Shown one piece after another: positions 54,266-63,756 of a stretch of DNA of 64,000 nucleotides. The notes under the pieces are model-generated. The model had not been told where the DNA came from. It ran no database searches and saw nothing but the letters and a program-made list of their open reading frames with translations. The position numbers and the translations under genes are program-made. The stretch comes from Rhodococcus jostii RHA1. GTDB lineage: Bacteria; Actinomycetota; Actinomycetes; Mycobacteriales; Mycobacteriaceae. The stretch is from the NCBI RefSeq assembly GCF_000014565.1, contig NC_008268.1, positions 5,894,501 to 5,958,500 on the forward strand. The letters are read 5' to 3'. Each line of letters opens with the position of its first letter. Positions within the stretch are counted from its first letter, which is position 1.

Positions 54266-54862
54266 ATGGCGTGGCGTCGGGTGTCGTTGGTGTGTCTGAG
54301 CATTGGCTCGGCCATGATGCTCGCAGGGTGTGGTGGGTCCTCGGACGCGGTGGCTCCGCCGCCGTCCACGACGACTGTCGCGGCTCCTGTGACCACCACC
54401 ACGACCACGGTTCCGCTGACCACCACCACGACCGTTGCGCCGCCGCCCACGACGACGGAAGCGCCGACCACGACGCTCGTCGACGTCCCCTACGAGCACA
54501 ACGAGTCGTACTTCTTCACGTCCCCGGACGGCGGGTTCCAGTGCGGCATCATCAAGCTGCCGAACCGCACCGAGGCCGGATGTCAGGGGTCGACGAGCCC
54601 GGTGCCGCCGCGCCCGGCCGACTGCATGGTCGACTGGGGTCACGGCATCCGCGTCGAGAACGACGGCGAGGCGTCGTTCATGTGCGCGGGTGGCCTCGTC
54701 TACACGTCGGGCGGCGACGAACCGGACGCGGCCCTGCCCGCCGGGGCGAAACTGACCAAGCTCGGCTACACGTGCAGCACCACGGCCACGGCCGTCACGT
54801 GCACCAACGACGAGACGTCGCACGGTTTCACCGTCGCTCCCGATTCGAACCAGACGTTCTGA
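54266..54862 (+). CDS. Secreted lipoprotein with Thr-rich linker
   Basis: 198 residues from ATG at 54266 (GTGGAGGTGGCC before). Lipobox LAGC (Cys near residue 23) after a hydrophobic signal. A Thr/Pro/Val linker of about 50 residues (TTTTTTVPLTTTTTVAPPPT) is followed by a Cys-rich domain (FTSPDGGFQCGIIKLPNRTE, CMVDWG, CAGGL, YTCSTTATAVTC). It is probably membrane-anchored outside; no enzyme motif. It ends 4 bp before trmH. Confidence 0.75.
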   Translation: MAWRRVSLVCLSIGSAMMLAGCGGSSDAVAPPPSTTTVAAPVTTTTTTVPLTTTTTVAPPPTTTEAPTTTLVDVPYEHNESYFFTSPDGGFQCGIIKLPNRTEAGCQGSTSPVPPRPADCMVDWGHGIRVENDGEASFMCAGGLVYTSGGDEPDAALPAGAKLTKLGYTCSTTATAVTCTNDETSHGFTVAPDSNQTF

Positions 54863-54866
54863 CGTC

Positions 54867-55559
54867 ATGAGCGGAGTCGAAACCGGCCGGGTCGAGGTCG
54901 AAAACGCCGAGGCGGGGCCGACCGAATGGGGGGACAACCCGAACGGCGTGGGCCCGTGGACCGAGGAACACGACACCCCGGTCCCCGCCGACCCGCGCTA
55001 CGACCCCGAACTGCTGGCCGGCGGCGATCGCCGCAACGTGGTCGACGCCTACCGCTACTGGACACGGGAAGCGATCGTCGCGGACATCGACAGCCGCCGC
55101 CACCCGCTGCACGTGGCCATCGAGAACTTCGGCCACGACGCGAACATCGGGACGGTGGTGCGCACCGCCAACGCGTTCGCCGCCGCCGCAGTCCACATCG
55201 TGGGACGTCGACGCTGGAACCGGCGCGGGGCCATGGTCACCGATCGGTACCAGCACGTCCTCCACCACTCGGACGTCGACGGCCTCGTCGAGTTCGCACG
55301 TGAGCGGGGTCTCACCATCGTGGCCGTCGACAACACGCCCGGATCCGTCCCGCTCGAGACGGCGAGTCTGCCCCGTGACTGCGTGCTCCTGTTCGGCCAG
55401 GAGGGGCCGGGAGTCACGGACCAGGCGAAAAAGGTTGCGGCGATGACGGTGTCGATCGCTCAGTTCGGTTCCACCCGCAGCATCAACGCGGGCGTAGCCG
55501 CAGGAATCGCCATGCATGCGTGGGTTCGTCAGCACGCCGACCTCGACCGTGCCTGGTAG
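54867..55559 (+). CDS. SpoU/TrmH-family RNA methyltransferase
   Basis: 230 residues with an N-terminal variable part and a SPOUT domain: ENFGHDANIGTVVRTANAFA (motif 1), LLFGQEGPGV (motif 2) and IAQFGSTRSINAGVAAGIAM (motif 3). It methylates a ribose 2'-OH in tRNA or rRNA; the target base is unknown. The M. tuberculosis counterpart by position is Rv0380c. Confidence 0.9.
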   Translation: MSGVETGRVEVENAEAGPTEWGDNPNGVGPWTEEHDTPVPADPRYDPELLAGGDRRNVVDAYRYWTREAIVADIDSRRHPLHVAIENFGHDANIGTVVRTANAFAAAAVHIVGRRRWNRRGAMVTDRYQHVLHHSDVDGLVEFARERGLTIVAVDNTPGSVPLETASLPRDCVLLFGQEGPGVTDQAKKVAAMTVSIAQFGSTRSINAGVAAGIAMHAWVRQHADLDRAW

Positions 55560-55593
55560 CGGAACCCCCGGCGAATAGGCAAGATCAACTCTC

Positions 55594-56712
55594 ATGCAGG
55601 ACTCGTGGTCGGCGCGCGCGGACGCCGCTGAAGAAGCGGTGGTGAGCAGGCACCTTCGCCGGCTGTGGGCGCTCCCGGGCACCACCCTGGGCGTCGTCGC
55701 CTGGCCGGCGGTGCGGCGCGAGCGGCTGTTCCTCAGCTGGCACTACTGGTGGCAGGCCCACCTGCTCGACTGCGCCGTGGACGCGCTCGAACGGGACCCC
55801 ACGCCGCGCCGTCGCCGTCGCATCGTGAAACTGGCGCGCAGCCACCGTCTGCGGAACGTGTCGGGCTGGACCAACAACTATTACGACGACATGGCCTGGC
55901 TGGGTATCGCCCTCGAGCGTGCCCAGCGAATGCACTTCATAGACAACAGAAGTGCGGTGCAGGCGCTCGAATCCCAGTTGTTCGACGCCTGGGCGCCCGA
56001 GGCCGGGGGCGGCATCCCGTGGCGGAAGGGCTCGAACTTCTACAACGCACCGGCCAACGGGCCCGCAGGGATCATGCTGGCCCGCACCGGAAAGCTGTGG
56101 CGCGCCCAGGCCACGGCCGACTGGATCGACGACACGCTGCGGGACGTGCACACCAACCTGATCGTCGACGGCATCCATCCGGGCGGTGAAATCGAAAGGA
56201 ACGTCTACTCGTATTGTCAGGGCGTCGTGCTCGGTCTCGAAACCGAACTCGCCGTGCGCCTCGGTTCGCCGCGGCACCGCAACAGGACGCACCGGCTCGT
56301 CGACGCCATCGACGAGCACCTCGCACCCGACGGCGTCATCGACGGCGGCGGTGGGGGAGACGGTGGCCTGTTCAACGGGATCCTCGCGCGGTATCTGGCG
56401 TTGACCGCGGTGATGCTGCCGTGGGAATCGCCTGCCGACATCAGGGCGCGGGAGATCGCCGCCCAGCTCGTGCTGAGCTCCGCGGAATCGGCCTGGGAGA
56501 ACCGGCTGCAGATCGAGGGGCAGCCGCTGTTCGGCCACGATTGGACCAAGCAGGCGCAGCTGCCTGGGCTGGGCGGGGGAATCGCCACGTTCACCGGGGG
56601 CACCGTGCGGTCGTCCGGGATCCCGGAACGCGACATGTCCGTCCAGCTCGGAGGCTGGATGCTGATGGAGGCCGCGCACATGGTCTCCGCGGCAGGGTAT
56701 CCGCGACGCTAG
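55594..56712 (+). CDS. GH76-family alpha-1,6-mannanase-like protein
   Basis: 372 residues, no signal peptide visible. GH76 signature: WTNNYYDDMAWLGIALERAQ with the catalytic Asp pair (DD), and later GGGIPWRKGSNFYN and NGILARYLALTAVML. Family members cleave alpha-1,6-mannan; in mycobacteria Rv0365c is the recalled homologue. Cytoplasmic location suggests glycan turnover or synthesis control of mannan-type cell-wall glycolipids, which is inferred. Confidence 0.88.
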   Translation: MQDSWSARADAAEEAVVSRHLRRLWALPGTTLGVVAWPAVRRERLFLSWHYWWQAHLLDCAVDALERDPTPRRRRRIVKLARSHRLRNVSGWTNNYYDDMAWLGIALERAQRMHFIDNRSAVQALESQLFDAWAPEAGGGIPWRKGSNFYNAPANGPAGIMLARTGKLWRAQATADWIDDTLRDVHTNLIVDGIHPGGEIERNVYSYCQGVVLGLETELAVRLGSPRHRNRTHRLVDAIDEHLAPDGVIDGGGGGDGGLFNGILARYLALTAVMLPWESPADIRAREIAAQLVLSSAESAWENRLQIEGQPLFGHDWTKQAQLPGLGGGIATFTGGTVRSSGIPERDMSVQLGGWMLMEAAHMVSAAGYPRR

Positions 56713-56780
56713 AGCGACGGTTCGAATCACGCGAAAATTAACCGTGTCGTCCCCGATTCGGCGCTGTTAGACAGTTCGTT

Positions 56781-58136
56781 ATGTCAGATCAACAGCGGCA
56801 GCTGAGTCTCAACGCGTTCATCTACCCGGCCGGGCACCACGAGTCGGCGTGGCGCCACCCGCTCACGACGCCCGAGCGGCTGTACGACGTCTCCTACTTC
56901 CAGGACATCGCGCGGACCGCGGAAGCCGCGAAGCTGGACGCGATCTTCTTCGCCGACGGCCCGGCCCTGCGCAGCGACGTCGAGCACGGCGCCGCCGGAG
57001 CGCTCGAACCCATCACGCTGCTGACCGCCATCGCGACCGCCACCGAACGGATCGGTCTGATCGCGACCGCGTCCACGACGTACTTCGAGCCCTACAATCT
57101 GGCGCGGCTGTTCGCCTCCCTCGACCACATCTCCCACGGCCGGGCCGGCTGGAATATCGTGACCACCGGAACCGACCTGGCGGCCGCCAACTTCGGGCTG
57201 GCCAGCCACCCCGACCACGCCGACCGCTATGCGCGGGCGCGGGAGTTCGTCGACGCGACCGTCAAGCTGTGGGACAGCTGGGAAGACGACGCCATCCTGA
57301 TCGACAAGGCCGCGGGCATCTACGCGGACCCGTCGAAGATCCACGAGATCAACTACGTGGGCCGCCACCTGCGGGTGCGGGGACCGTTCAACGCGCCACG
57401 CTCCCCGCAGGGCCACCCGGTGCTGGTGCAGGCGGGTGCGTCCAACGAGGGTCGCGCATTCGCGGGCCAGTACGCCGAGGCCATCTTCACCGCGCACCAG
57501 CGGCTGTCGGACGGGCAGGCGTTTTACGCGGACGTCAAACAGCGCGCGACGCAGTACGGTCGCAACCCTGAGCACGTGAAGATCCTGCCCGGTATCAGCC
57601 CGTTCCTCGGCGACACCGAGGCCGAGGCCCGCGACCTGGAACGCGAATTCAACGAACTCACGTCGCCCGAGTACGGGCTCGCCCAGCTCGAGGGCCTCAC
57701 GGGTTCGAGCGTGCGACACCTCGAACTCGACGCCCCCGTGCCCGCCGGACTGTTCGGCGACGCCGGCGACGTCACGGACAACCAGCAGAGTCGCCTGCAG
57801 GTGATCGCCGGGATCGTCGAGCGGGAGAACCCGACTCTGCGTGGATTGCTGCACCGTCTCGCCGGTGCGCGCGGGCACCGGGTGGTCGTCGGGACGCCGC
57901 TGCAGGTGGCCGACACCATCGAGGAATGGTTCACGCAGGGCGCGGCCGACGGTTTCAACGTCATGCCGCCGTACTACCCGCGCGGTCTCGAGGTGTTCGC
58001 GGAGAAGGTGGTCCCGATCCTGCAGGAGCGTGGACTGTTCCGCACCGAGTACTCGGGCACCACACTGCGCGACCACTTCGGTTTGCCCCGCCCCGAGAGT
58101 CAGTACGCGGACGCGTCCGGCGCTGTCGCGTTGTAG
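56781..58136 (+). CDS. FMN-dependent luciferase-like monooxygenase (NtaA/SnaA/DszA type)
   Basis: 451 residues. N-terminal [17 protein letters not shown] is typical of the NtaA/SnaA/DszA subgroup, with [20 protein letters not shown] and [15 protein letters not shown] for FMN/substrate. These use reduced flavin from a separate reductase to oxidise sulfur- or nitrogen-containing organics. Substrate not assignable. A promoter-like AT-richer stretch lies just before the ATG. No flavin reductase gene is adjacent. Confidence 0.88.
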   Translation: MSDQQRQLSLNAFIYPAGHHESAWRHPLTTPERLYDVSYFQDIARTAEAAKLDAIFFADGPALRSDVEHGAAGALEPITLLTAIATATERIGLIATASTTYFEPYNLARLFASLDHISHGRAGWNIVTTGTDLAAANFGLASHPDHADRYARAREFVDATVKLWDSWEDDAILIDKAAGIYADPSKIHEINYVGRHLRVRGPFNAPRSPQGHPVLVQAGASNEGRAFAGQYAEAIFTAHQRLSDGQAFYADVKQRATQYGRNPEHVKILPGISPFLGDTEAEARDLEREFNELTSPEYGLAQLEGLTGSSVRHLELDAPVPAGLFGDAGDVTDNQQSRLQVIAGIVERENPTLRGLLHRLAGARGHRVVVGTPLQVADTIEEWFTQGAADGFNVMPPYYPRGLEVFAEKVVPILQERGLFRTEYSGTTLRDHFGLPRPESQYADASGAVAL

Positions 58137-58162
58137 TCGAGTACGCCGGCGAATCCCGGCTT

Positions 58163-58181
58163 AATGAAAACAGTTATCATT
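58163..58181 (+). promoter_or_regulatory. Zur-like operator before the COG0523 GTPase gene
   Basis: TGAAAAC-A-GTTATCA (58165-58179), a 7-1-7 palindrome with one mismatch, extended to AAT/ATT at 58163-58181. It matches the actinobacterial Zur-box pattern. It sits 5 bp before the ATG at 58187 and would cover the promoter, suggesting a near-leaderless transcript repressed by zinc. Confidence 0.65.
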
Positions 58182-58186
58182 TCTGG

Positions 58187-59353
58187 ATGACTGTCACCCG
58201 GCCACTCCCCGTCACCGTCCTGTCCGGCTTCCTCGGCGCGGGCAAGACCACCCTGCTCAACCACCTCCTCGCGAACCGGGACGGCCGGCGCGTCGCCGTC
58301 ATCGTCAACGACATGAGCGAAGTGAACATCGTCCCCCAAGCACTTCGTGCAGGGGGTCCCCCAGCCGCCCTCGTCGCCGGGCAGGGACACCTGGACCGGA
58401 CGCAGGAGAAACTCGTCGAGCTCACCAACGGCTGCATCTGCTGCACCCTGCGGGAAGACCTCGTCGAGGCCGTCGCGCGGCTGGCGAAGGAGGGCCGGTT
58501 CGACCATCTCGTCATCGAATCGACCGGCATCTCCGAACCGATGCCCGTCGCCGCCACGTTCGACTGGGAGTTCGAGGGCGGGCTCAGCCTCGGATCGGTG
58601 GCCGCCCTCGACACGATGGTGACGGTCGTGGACGCGTCGACGTTCCTCGGCGAGCTGGCCAAGGGCGAGCGACTCGACGACCGCAACCTCGAGGCGGGGG
58701 AGGGCGACGAGCGCAGCATCTCCGACCTGCTCGTCGACCAGGTGGAGTTCGCCGACGTCATCCTGCTGAACAAGACAGATCTGGTGAGCGAGAGTGCTGC
58801 CGGCGCGGCGGAAGCCACGGTGCGCAGGCTCAACCCCACCGCGAGACTGCTGCGCACCGCACGCGGCGTCGTGGATCCCGGCGAGGTTCTCGGGACGGGC
58901 CGGTACAACCCGGAGGCCGCCGCCGAGCTGCCCGGCCGGGCCGAGGAACTGGCAGGGGGCCACACCCCGGAGACCGAGGAATACGGCATCCGCAGCGTCA
59001 CCTACCGGGCGTCGCGGCCGTTCCACCCCGCCCGGCTCGATCAGGCGCTGGGGCGGTTCACCGGCGTGCTCCGGAGCAAGGGGTTCTGCTGGATCGCCAG
59101 CCGCCCCGACCTCGCCGCCGTGTGGTCGCAGGCCGGCCCGAACCTGGTGATCGAGCCGGCCCAGCTGTGGGCGTCCGCGGACGAGACACCGGGGCAGGAG
59201 ATCGTGTTCATCGGTGTCCGCCTCGACCCCGACGGTCCGCGGCGCATCCTGGACCCGGCGCTGCTCACCGACGACGAACTGGCGTCAGGATCGGCGGCGT
59301 GGGTGCGCTTCGACGACCCGCTGCCCGCGTGGGAAGCGGTGCATCGGCACTAG
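58187..59353 (+). CDS. COG0523 (CobW/YciC-type) GTPase, zinc-metallochaperone-like
   Basis: 388 residues from the ATG at 58187. G1 [17 protein letters not shown], CxCC metal motif in [25 protein letters not shown] (G4) and a C-terminal CobW_C domain ([14 protein letters not shown]). Zur-regulated members supply zinc to target enzymes in deficiency. Between SEVNI and the [15 protein letters not shown] segment lies an extra stretch ([19 protein letters not shown]) encoded by a small palindromic DNA insert (58331-58360). It stays in frame. The gene ends overlapping the stop of the convergent DedA gene. Confidence 0.88.
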   Translation: MTVTRPLPVTVLSGFLGAGKTTLLNHLLANRDGRRVAVIVNDMSEVNIVPQALRAGGPPAALVAGQGHLDRTQEKLVELTNGCICCTLREDLVEAVARLAKEGRFDHLVIESTGISEPMPVAATFDWEFEGGLSLGSVAALDTMVTVVDASTFLGELAKGERLDDRNLEAGEGDERSISDLLVDQVEFADVILLNKTDLVSESAAGAAEATVRRLNPTARLLRTARGVVDPGEVLGTGRYNPEAAAELPGRAEELAGGHTPETEEYGIRSVTYRASRPFHPARLDQALGRFTGVLRSKGFCWIASRPDLAAVWSQAGPNLVIEPAQLWASADETPGQEIVFIGVRLDPDGPRRILDPALLTDDELASGSAAWVRFDDPLPAWEAVHRH

Positions 59354-60015
59354 TCGAGTACTTCTTCGACGGCCACTTCTTCAGGCGGCCGCGCCATCTC
59401 CTGCCGGTAGTGCCACACCCCGAGCGCGGTGCCGATCACCAGCAACGCGACCATCCCGGCGAGCACGGCCGGCATCAGCCACGACACCCGGTCCAGGAAC
59501 GAGCCGAAGTAGAAGCCGATGAGCAGCAGAACAGGTGCCCAGAAGATGGCGCCGATGGTGCTCGCGATCGTGTACTTGGTGTGGTTCATCTTGGCCGCAC
59601 CGGCGACCAGCGGGCACAGGGTGCGGACCCACGGAATCCAGCGGGCGATGAGCACTGCCCAGAAGCCGTGCTTCTCCAGCAGGACGTTGACCTTGTGGAG
59701 GTTGGCGTAGTTGAGATACTTCCCGCCCTTGCGGGCCAGGATGCGGTTGCCGGTGCGGTGACCGATGACGTACCCCACCTGGTTTCCGCAGATGGCGGCG
59801 ATCATCGCGCCGACCGACAACGCCCACACGTGGCCGGAGCCCGACGCATGGTTGGCCAGCACGATTCCGGCGGTGATCAGCATCGAGTCGCCGGGCAGGA
59901 ACAGGCCCAGGATCACCGCGCACTCGATGAACACGAACGCGAGGACGACGACCCAGACCAGCGCTGGGCCGGCCGAGACGAGAGGCCCGAAGCTGCCTGC
60001 TGCCGTGGTGACCAT
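59350..60015 (-). CDS. DedA-family membrane protein
   Basis: 221 residues with the DedA pattern: [56 protein letters not shown]. Four to five transmembrane or re-entrant helices. DedA proteins are undecaprenyl-phosphate or lipid flippases in the recent literature. It is 25 bp downstream of the second DedA gene on the same strand. Confidence 0.88.
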   Translation of the reverse strand: MVTTAAGSFGPLVSAGPALVWVVVLAFVFIECAVILGLFLPGDSMLITAGIVLANHASGSGHVWALSVGAMIAAICGNQVGYVIGHRTGNRILARKGGKYLNYANLHKVNVLLEKHGFWAVLIARWIPWVRTLCPLVAGAAKMNHTKYTIASTIGAIFWAPVLLLIGFYFGSFLDRVSWLMPAVLAGMVALLVIGTALGVWHYRQEMARPPEEVAVEEVLD

Positions 60016-60040
60016 CGTCAGTGCGCTACCCCGATCGGTT

Positions 60041-60772
60041 TCAGGACGTCGGATCGGTGGGGGTGGTGACGGGTTGCGCGTCCTCGGTCGTGGAGCCCGC
60101 GCTCTGACGGGACCTCACGACGCGCTTGCCCACCTCGACGATGATCGGCAGGACCGACACGAAGACGATCAGCAGGAAGATGATGTCGACGTTGTCGCGG
60201 ATGAACTCGATCTGACCGAGCAGGTAGCCGAGCAGTGTGACACCGGCGCCCCACAGGACGCCGCCCACGATGTTGTACGTCAGGAACAGCGAGTACTTCA
60301 TCCGCGACGCACCCGCGACGACCGGCGCGAACGTACGCACGATCGGAACGAACCGGGCAAGGATGATGGTGATCGGGCCGTGCTTCTCGAAGAAGGCGTG
60401 CGACTCGTCGATGTACTTCTTCTTGAAGAACCGCGCGTCGTCGTTCTTGAACAGGGCGGTACCGCCCTTGCTGCCGATGAAGAAGCCCACCTGGTCGCCG
60501 AGGATCGCGGCGATCGGGATCAGAACCAGAAGCACCCCGATGGGGGCGAACGGTTCGATCTCCGTCGACTTCGACGCGGCGATGAGTCCCGCGGTGAAGA
60601 GAAGCGAGTCGCCGGGGAGCAGGGGGAACAGCAATCCCGACTCGATGAAGACGACCAGGAGAAGTCCGACGAGCACCCACGTGCCGAAGGAGTTGAGGAG
60701 GTTCACCGGGTCGAGGAATCCCGGCAACAACGCGAGGTTGGTCACGGAATCCGATGCTGCCTGCACAATCAC
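60041..60772 (-). CDS. DedA-family membrane protein
   Basis: 243 residues from GTG at 60772 (or GTG at 60766). DedA motifs: VFIESGLLFPLLPGDSLLFT, GDQVGFFIGSKGG and ARFVPIVRTFAPVVAGASRM; C-terminal cytoplasmic tail with basic residues then a Thr-rich end. It is a paralogue of the neighbouring DedA gene, and divergent from fba by about 200 bp, as Rv0364 is near fba in M. tuberculosis. Confidence 0.88.
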   Translation of the reverse strand: MIVQAASDSVTNLALLPGFLDPVNLLNSFGTWVLVGLLLVVFIESGLLFPLLPGDSLLFTAGLIAASKSTEIEPFAPIGVLLVLIPIAAILGDQVGFFIGSKGGTALFKNDDARFFKKKYIDESHAFFEKHGPITIILARFVPIVRTFAPVVAGASRMKYSLFLTYNIVGGVLWGAGVTLLGYLLGQIEFIRDNVDIIFLLIVFVSVLPIIVEVGKRVVRSRQSAGSTTEDAQPVTTPTDPTS

Positions 60773-60976
60773 GGCCCTCAGCGTACCGGCGTATTCCCCG
60801 ACTGACGGAATACTGCAGGTCATGGAGTTTCGGCCGGGTCGTGGACCTGCCGAAACGGGGCGCCGTGACAGCCACCGGGAGACGTACGCTACCGGTATTG
60901 CCATACTGCTAGGACCACATCGCGCGCTGCGCTGATCGCGCGCGCCGAAATCGACTCTTTATGGAGGACTGCCGCC

Positions 60977-62011
60977 GTGCCAATCGCGACTCCCGAGGTC
61001 TACGCCGAGATGCTTGGTCGGGCCAAGGAGCACTCCTTTGCCTTCCCCGCCATCAACTGCACTTCTTCCGAAACCATCAACGCCGCCATCAAGGGCTTCG
61101 CGGACGCCGGTAGTGACGGCATCATCCAGTTCTCGACCGGTGGCGCCGAGTTCGGTTCGGGCCTGGGCGTCAAGGACATGGTGACCGGCGCGGTCGCACT
61201 CGCCGAGTTCGCACACGTGATCGCCGCGAAGTACGACGTCACGATCGCCCTGCACACCGACCACTGCCCCAAGGACAAGCTCGACACGTTCGTCCGGCCG
61301 CTGCTCGAGATCTCGAGGCAGCGCGTCGAGGCCGGCCGCAACCCGCTGTTCCAGTCCCACATGTGGGACGGGTCGGCTGTCCCGATCGACGAGAACCTGG
61401 AAATTGCCCAGGAGCTCCTCGCCAAGGCGAAGGCCGCCAACATCATCCTCGAGGTCGAGATCGGCGTCGTCGGTGGTGAAGAGGACGGCGTGGAAGCGGA
61501 GATCAACGACAAGCTCTACACCTCGCCCGAGGACTTCGAGAAGACCGTCGACGCGCTCGGCACCGGCGAGAACGGCAAGTACCTGCTCGCCGCCACGTTC
61601 GGCAACGTGCACGGCGTCTACAAGCCGGGCAACGTGAAGCTGCGTCCCGAGGTGCTCGAGACCGGCCAGAAGGTCGCCGCCGCCAAGCTGGGCCTGTCCG
61701 ACAGCTCGCAGCCGTTCGACTTCGTCTTCCACGGCGGATCGGGCTCGCTGAAGTCGGAGATCGAGGCTGCGCTGAACTACGGCGTCGTGAAGATGAACGT
61801 CGACACGGACACCCAGTACGCGTTCACCCGCCCGATCGCGGGCCACATGTTCAGCAACTACGACGGCGTCCTGAAGGTCGACGGCGAGGTCGGCAACAAG
61901 AAGGTCTACGACCCGCGCAGCTACCTGAAGAAGGCCGAGGCCGGCATGGCGGCCCGCGTCGTCGAGGCCTGCAACGACCTCAAGTCCGCGGGGCGTTCCG
62001 TCTCCGGATAG
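60977..62011 (+). CDS. fba: Class II fructose-bisphosphate aldolase
   Basis: 344 residues from GTG at 60977, the same length as M. tuberculosis Fba. GGAGGACTG precedes the start. Zinc His sites lie in ALHTDHCPKD and FHGGSGSLKSEIE, and VKMNVDTDTQYAFTRPI is the C-terminal hallmark. It cleaves fructose-1,6-bisphosphate in glycolysis and gluconeogenesis. A long hairpin follows. Confidence 0.97.
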   Translation: MPIATPEVYAEMLGRAKEHSFAFPAINCTSSETINAAIKGFADAGSDGIIQFSTGGAEFGSGLGVKDMVTGAVALAEFAHVIAAKYDVTIALHTDHCPKDKLDTFVRPLLEISRQRVEAGRNPLFQSHMWDGSAVPIDENLEIAQELLAKAKAANIILEVEIGVVGGEEDGVEAEINDKLYTSPEDFEKTVDALGTGENGKYLLAATFGNVHGVYKPGNVKLRPEVLETGQKVAAAKLGLSDSSQPFDFVFHGGSGSLKSEIEAALNYGVVKMNVDTDTQYAFTRPIAGHMFSNYDGVLKVDGEVGNKKVYDPRSYLKKAEAGMAARVVEACNDLKSAGRSVSG

Positions 62012-62026
62012 GCGCTTCGCGCCCGT

Positions 62027-62062
62027 GCGCCTTTCCGGTAGCCACCGCTACCGGAAGGGCGC
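62027..62062 (+). terminator. 16-bp hairpin between fba and the convergent gene
   Basis: Arms at 62027-62042 and 62047-62062 (core CTTTCCGGTAGC / GCTACCGGAAGG, one G-U), loop CACC. It lies between the convergent fba and the gene at 62071 and probably terminates both transcripts. Confidence 0.8.
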
Positions 62063-62070
62063 ATAGTCGT

Positions 62071-63201
62071 TTATCGGGGGTCGCAGATCTTCCAGGTGCC
62101 GTCGACCTTCTCGAGGTTGAACGTGCGCCACGACTGCTCGCCGGGGTTGGCGGCCGTGTGGGCCTTCACCTGGGCGATGGCGCTGTCGCCGGTGATCTGC
62201 ACGGCGTCGACGCCGCCGACCACCGGAATGTTCTGCTGGTTCACGGCGACCTGGTGGACCTCGGCGAAATCCTGATCCGAGATGCCCTGGTAGTACTCGG
62301 CGAGGCTGCCGCAGGTGCTGGTACGCAGCGTTGCCAGATCGCCCTGGGTGAGCGCCGCGACGAACGTGTCGATCGTTCCCTGCACCTGCGCCTCGGGTGA
62401 GTTCTCGGCCTGGTTGTTGTTGTAGACCACCGCCCCGGCGACCGCGATGGCGGCGACGACGATGACGCCGGCGGCGATCGCGGCGAACAGCCACGCCTTG
62501 CCGTGCCTCTTCGCGGGCTGCTGCGCCGCGGCGACGCGTTGCGGCGCGCTCTGCTGGGGCGGCAGCACCCGCTGCGGTGCGGCCTTCGGCGGTGTGGGCG
62601 CCGGCCGCGGGGGAGCGTGCGGCGGCGGCACGGGCCGCGCGTTCTGAGGCTGGTTCGCCTGTGCGGCGGGTCGGGGCGGTGGCGGCGTCGCCGGGACCGC
62701 GGGCTTCGTCACCGGGATCGCGACCGTCTCGTCGTCGGACGGCGGTTTCGCCTGCCCCTGCGCCGCCGGGTTCTGTGTGGTGGGTGGGCGGTGCATCTTC
62801 ACCGTCGCGGCGTCGCCCGAGGCCGGCACGCCCTTCTGCGTCGGGATCGCGGTGGTGGCCGCCTCGGATGCCTTGTCCGCGGGTTGCGCGGTGGCGTTCG
62901 CGCCGGCCTGAGGTGCCTCGGCTCGCGGGCGTGGCGCGGGAGGCTTGGGCAGTTCGGGCTGCGGCTCGTCGGCCTTCTTCTCTGCTGCCTTCTCTGGCGC
63001 CTTCTTCTGCGGGGGCTTCGGCTCGGGCGACTTCGGTGCGGCGGGCGCTGCGCCCGCCGCGGGCCGCGCGGTCTTCGCAGGCTTCGCGGTCGTGTCGGCG
63101 CCACCCGTGCCCTTGCCGGTGGTAGTGCCGGCCGCGGCCGGGCCGGACGGTGTGTCCGCGGCCGGCTTCTGAGTCGATTCGTCTTTCTTCGGGTCCTGCA
63201 C
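62071..63201 (-). CDS. Proline/Ala-rich single-pass membrane protein with extracytoplasmic DUF4878-like domain
   Basis: 376 residues from GTG at 63201. Residues 1-230 are disordered, Lys/Pro/Ala-rich (KPPQKKAPEKAAEKKADEPQ). One transmembrane helix (WLFAAIAAGVIVVAAIAVAG, about residue 250). The C-terminal about 110 residues form a small NTF2-like domain (VQGTIDTFVAALTQGDLATL, CGSLAEYYQGI, EKVDGTWKICDP). Position between fba and the DUF3151 gene matches M. tuberculosis Rv0361. Function unknown. Confidence 0.8.
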   Translation of the reverse strand: MQDPKKDESTQKPAADTPSGPAAAGTTTGKGTGGADTTAKPAKTARPAAGAAPAAPKSPEPKPPQKKAPEKAAEKKADEPQPELPKPPAPRPRAEAPQAGANATAQPADKASEAATTAIPTQKGVPASGDAATVKMHRPPTTQNPAAQGQAKPPSDDETVAIPVTKPAVPATPPPPRPAAQANQPQNARPVPPPHAPPRPAPTPPKAAPQRVLPPQQSAPQRVAAAQQPAKRHGKAWLFAAIAAGVIVVAAIAVAGAVVYNNNQAENSPEAQVQGTIDTFVAALTQGDLATLRTSTCGSLAEYYQGISDQDFAEVHQVAVNQQNIPVVGGVDAVQITGDSAIAQVKAHTAANPGEQSWRTFNLEKVDGTWKICDPR

Positions 63202-63339
63202 TCGCTGCCCCTCGGTCTGCAGAGAAATGAACGTTGGGGGCAGCCTAACGACATCGTGCGTCATCGGAGACCGGGACAGGGCGCGTCGCGGACGCGGGCC
63301 GACGCAGTGACGGCGCCGCGGCGGGGGCACAATAGGCGC

Positions 63340-63756
63340 ATGACGTCTTTCGGTGACCTTCTCGGACCACAGCCCACGCTGCTCCCCGGGGACGACGAGG
63401 CCGAGTCGGCCCTGTTGAACCACGAGGATCCGGCTTCCGTCGCAGCCGCCCATCCCACCGCATCCATCGCATGGGCCTACCTGGCCGAGGCGGCCCTCCA
63501 GGCCGACGAGACCATCGCGGCGTACGCCTATGCGCGCACCGGGTACCACCGTGGACTGGACCAGTTGCGTCGCAACGGGTGGAAGGGTTTCGGCCCGGTT
63601 CCGTACAGCCACGAACCCAACCGTGGTTTCCTCCGGTGCGTCGCCGTGCTGGCGAAGGCGGCGAAGGCGATCGGCGAAACGGACGAGTACGCGCGGTGCC
63701 TCGATCTGCTCGAGGACTGCGATCCCCGAGCCGCCGAAGCGCTTGGCGTCGGTTAA
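63340..63756 (+). CDS. DUF3151 family protein
   Basis: 138 residues from ATG at 63340. Whole-length match to the DUF3151 pattern: FGDLLGPQPTLLPGDDEAES, AYAYARTGYHRGLDQLRRNG and FLRCVAVLAKAAKAIGETDE. All-helical and cytoplasmic. Conserved in mycolata (Rv0360c in M. tuberculosis) with unknown role. Convergent with nothing; its 3' end overlaps the start of the next frame. Confidence 0.85.
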   Translation: MTSFGDLLGPQPTLLPGDDEAESALLNHEDPASVAAAHPTASIAWAYLAEAALQADETIAAYAYARTGYHRGLDQLRRNGWKGFGPVPYSHEPNRGFLRCVAVLAKAAKAIGETDEYARCLDLLEDCDPRAAEALGVG

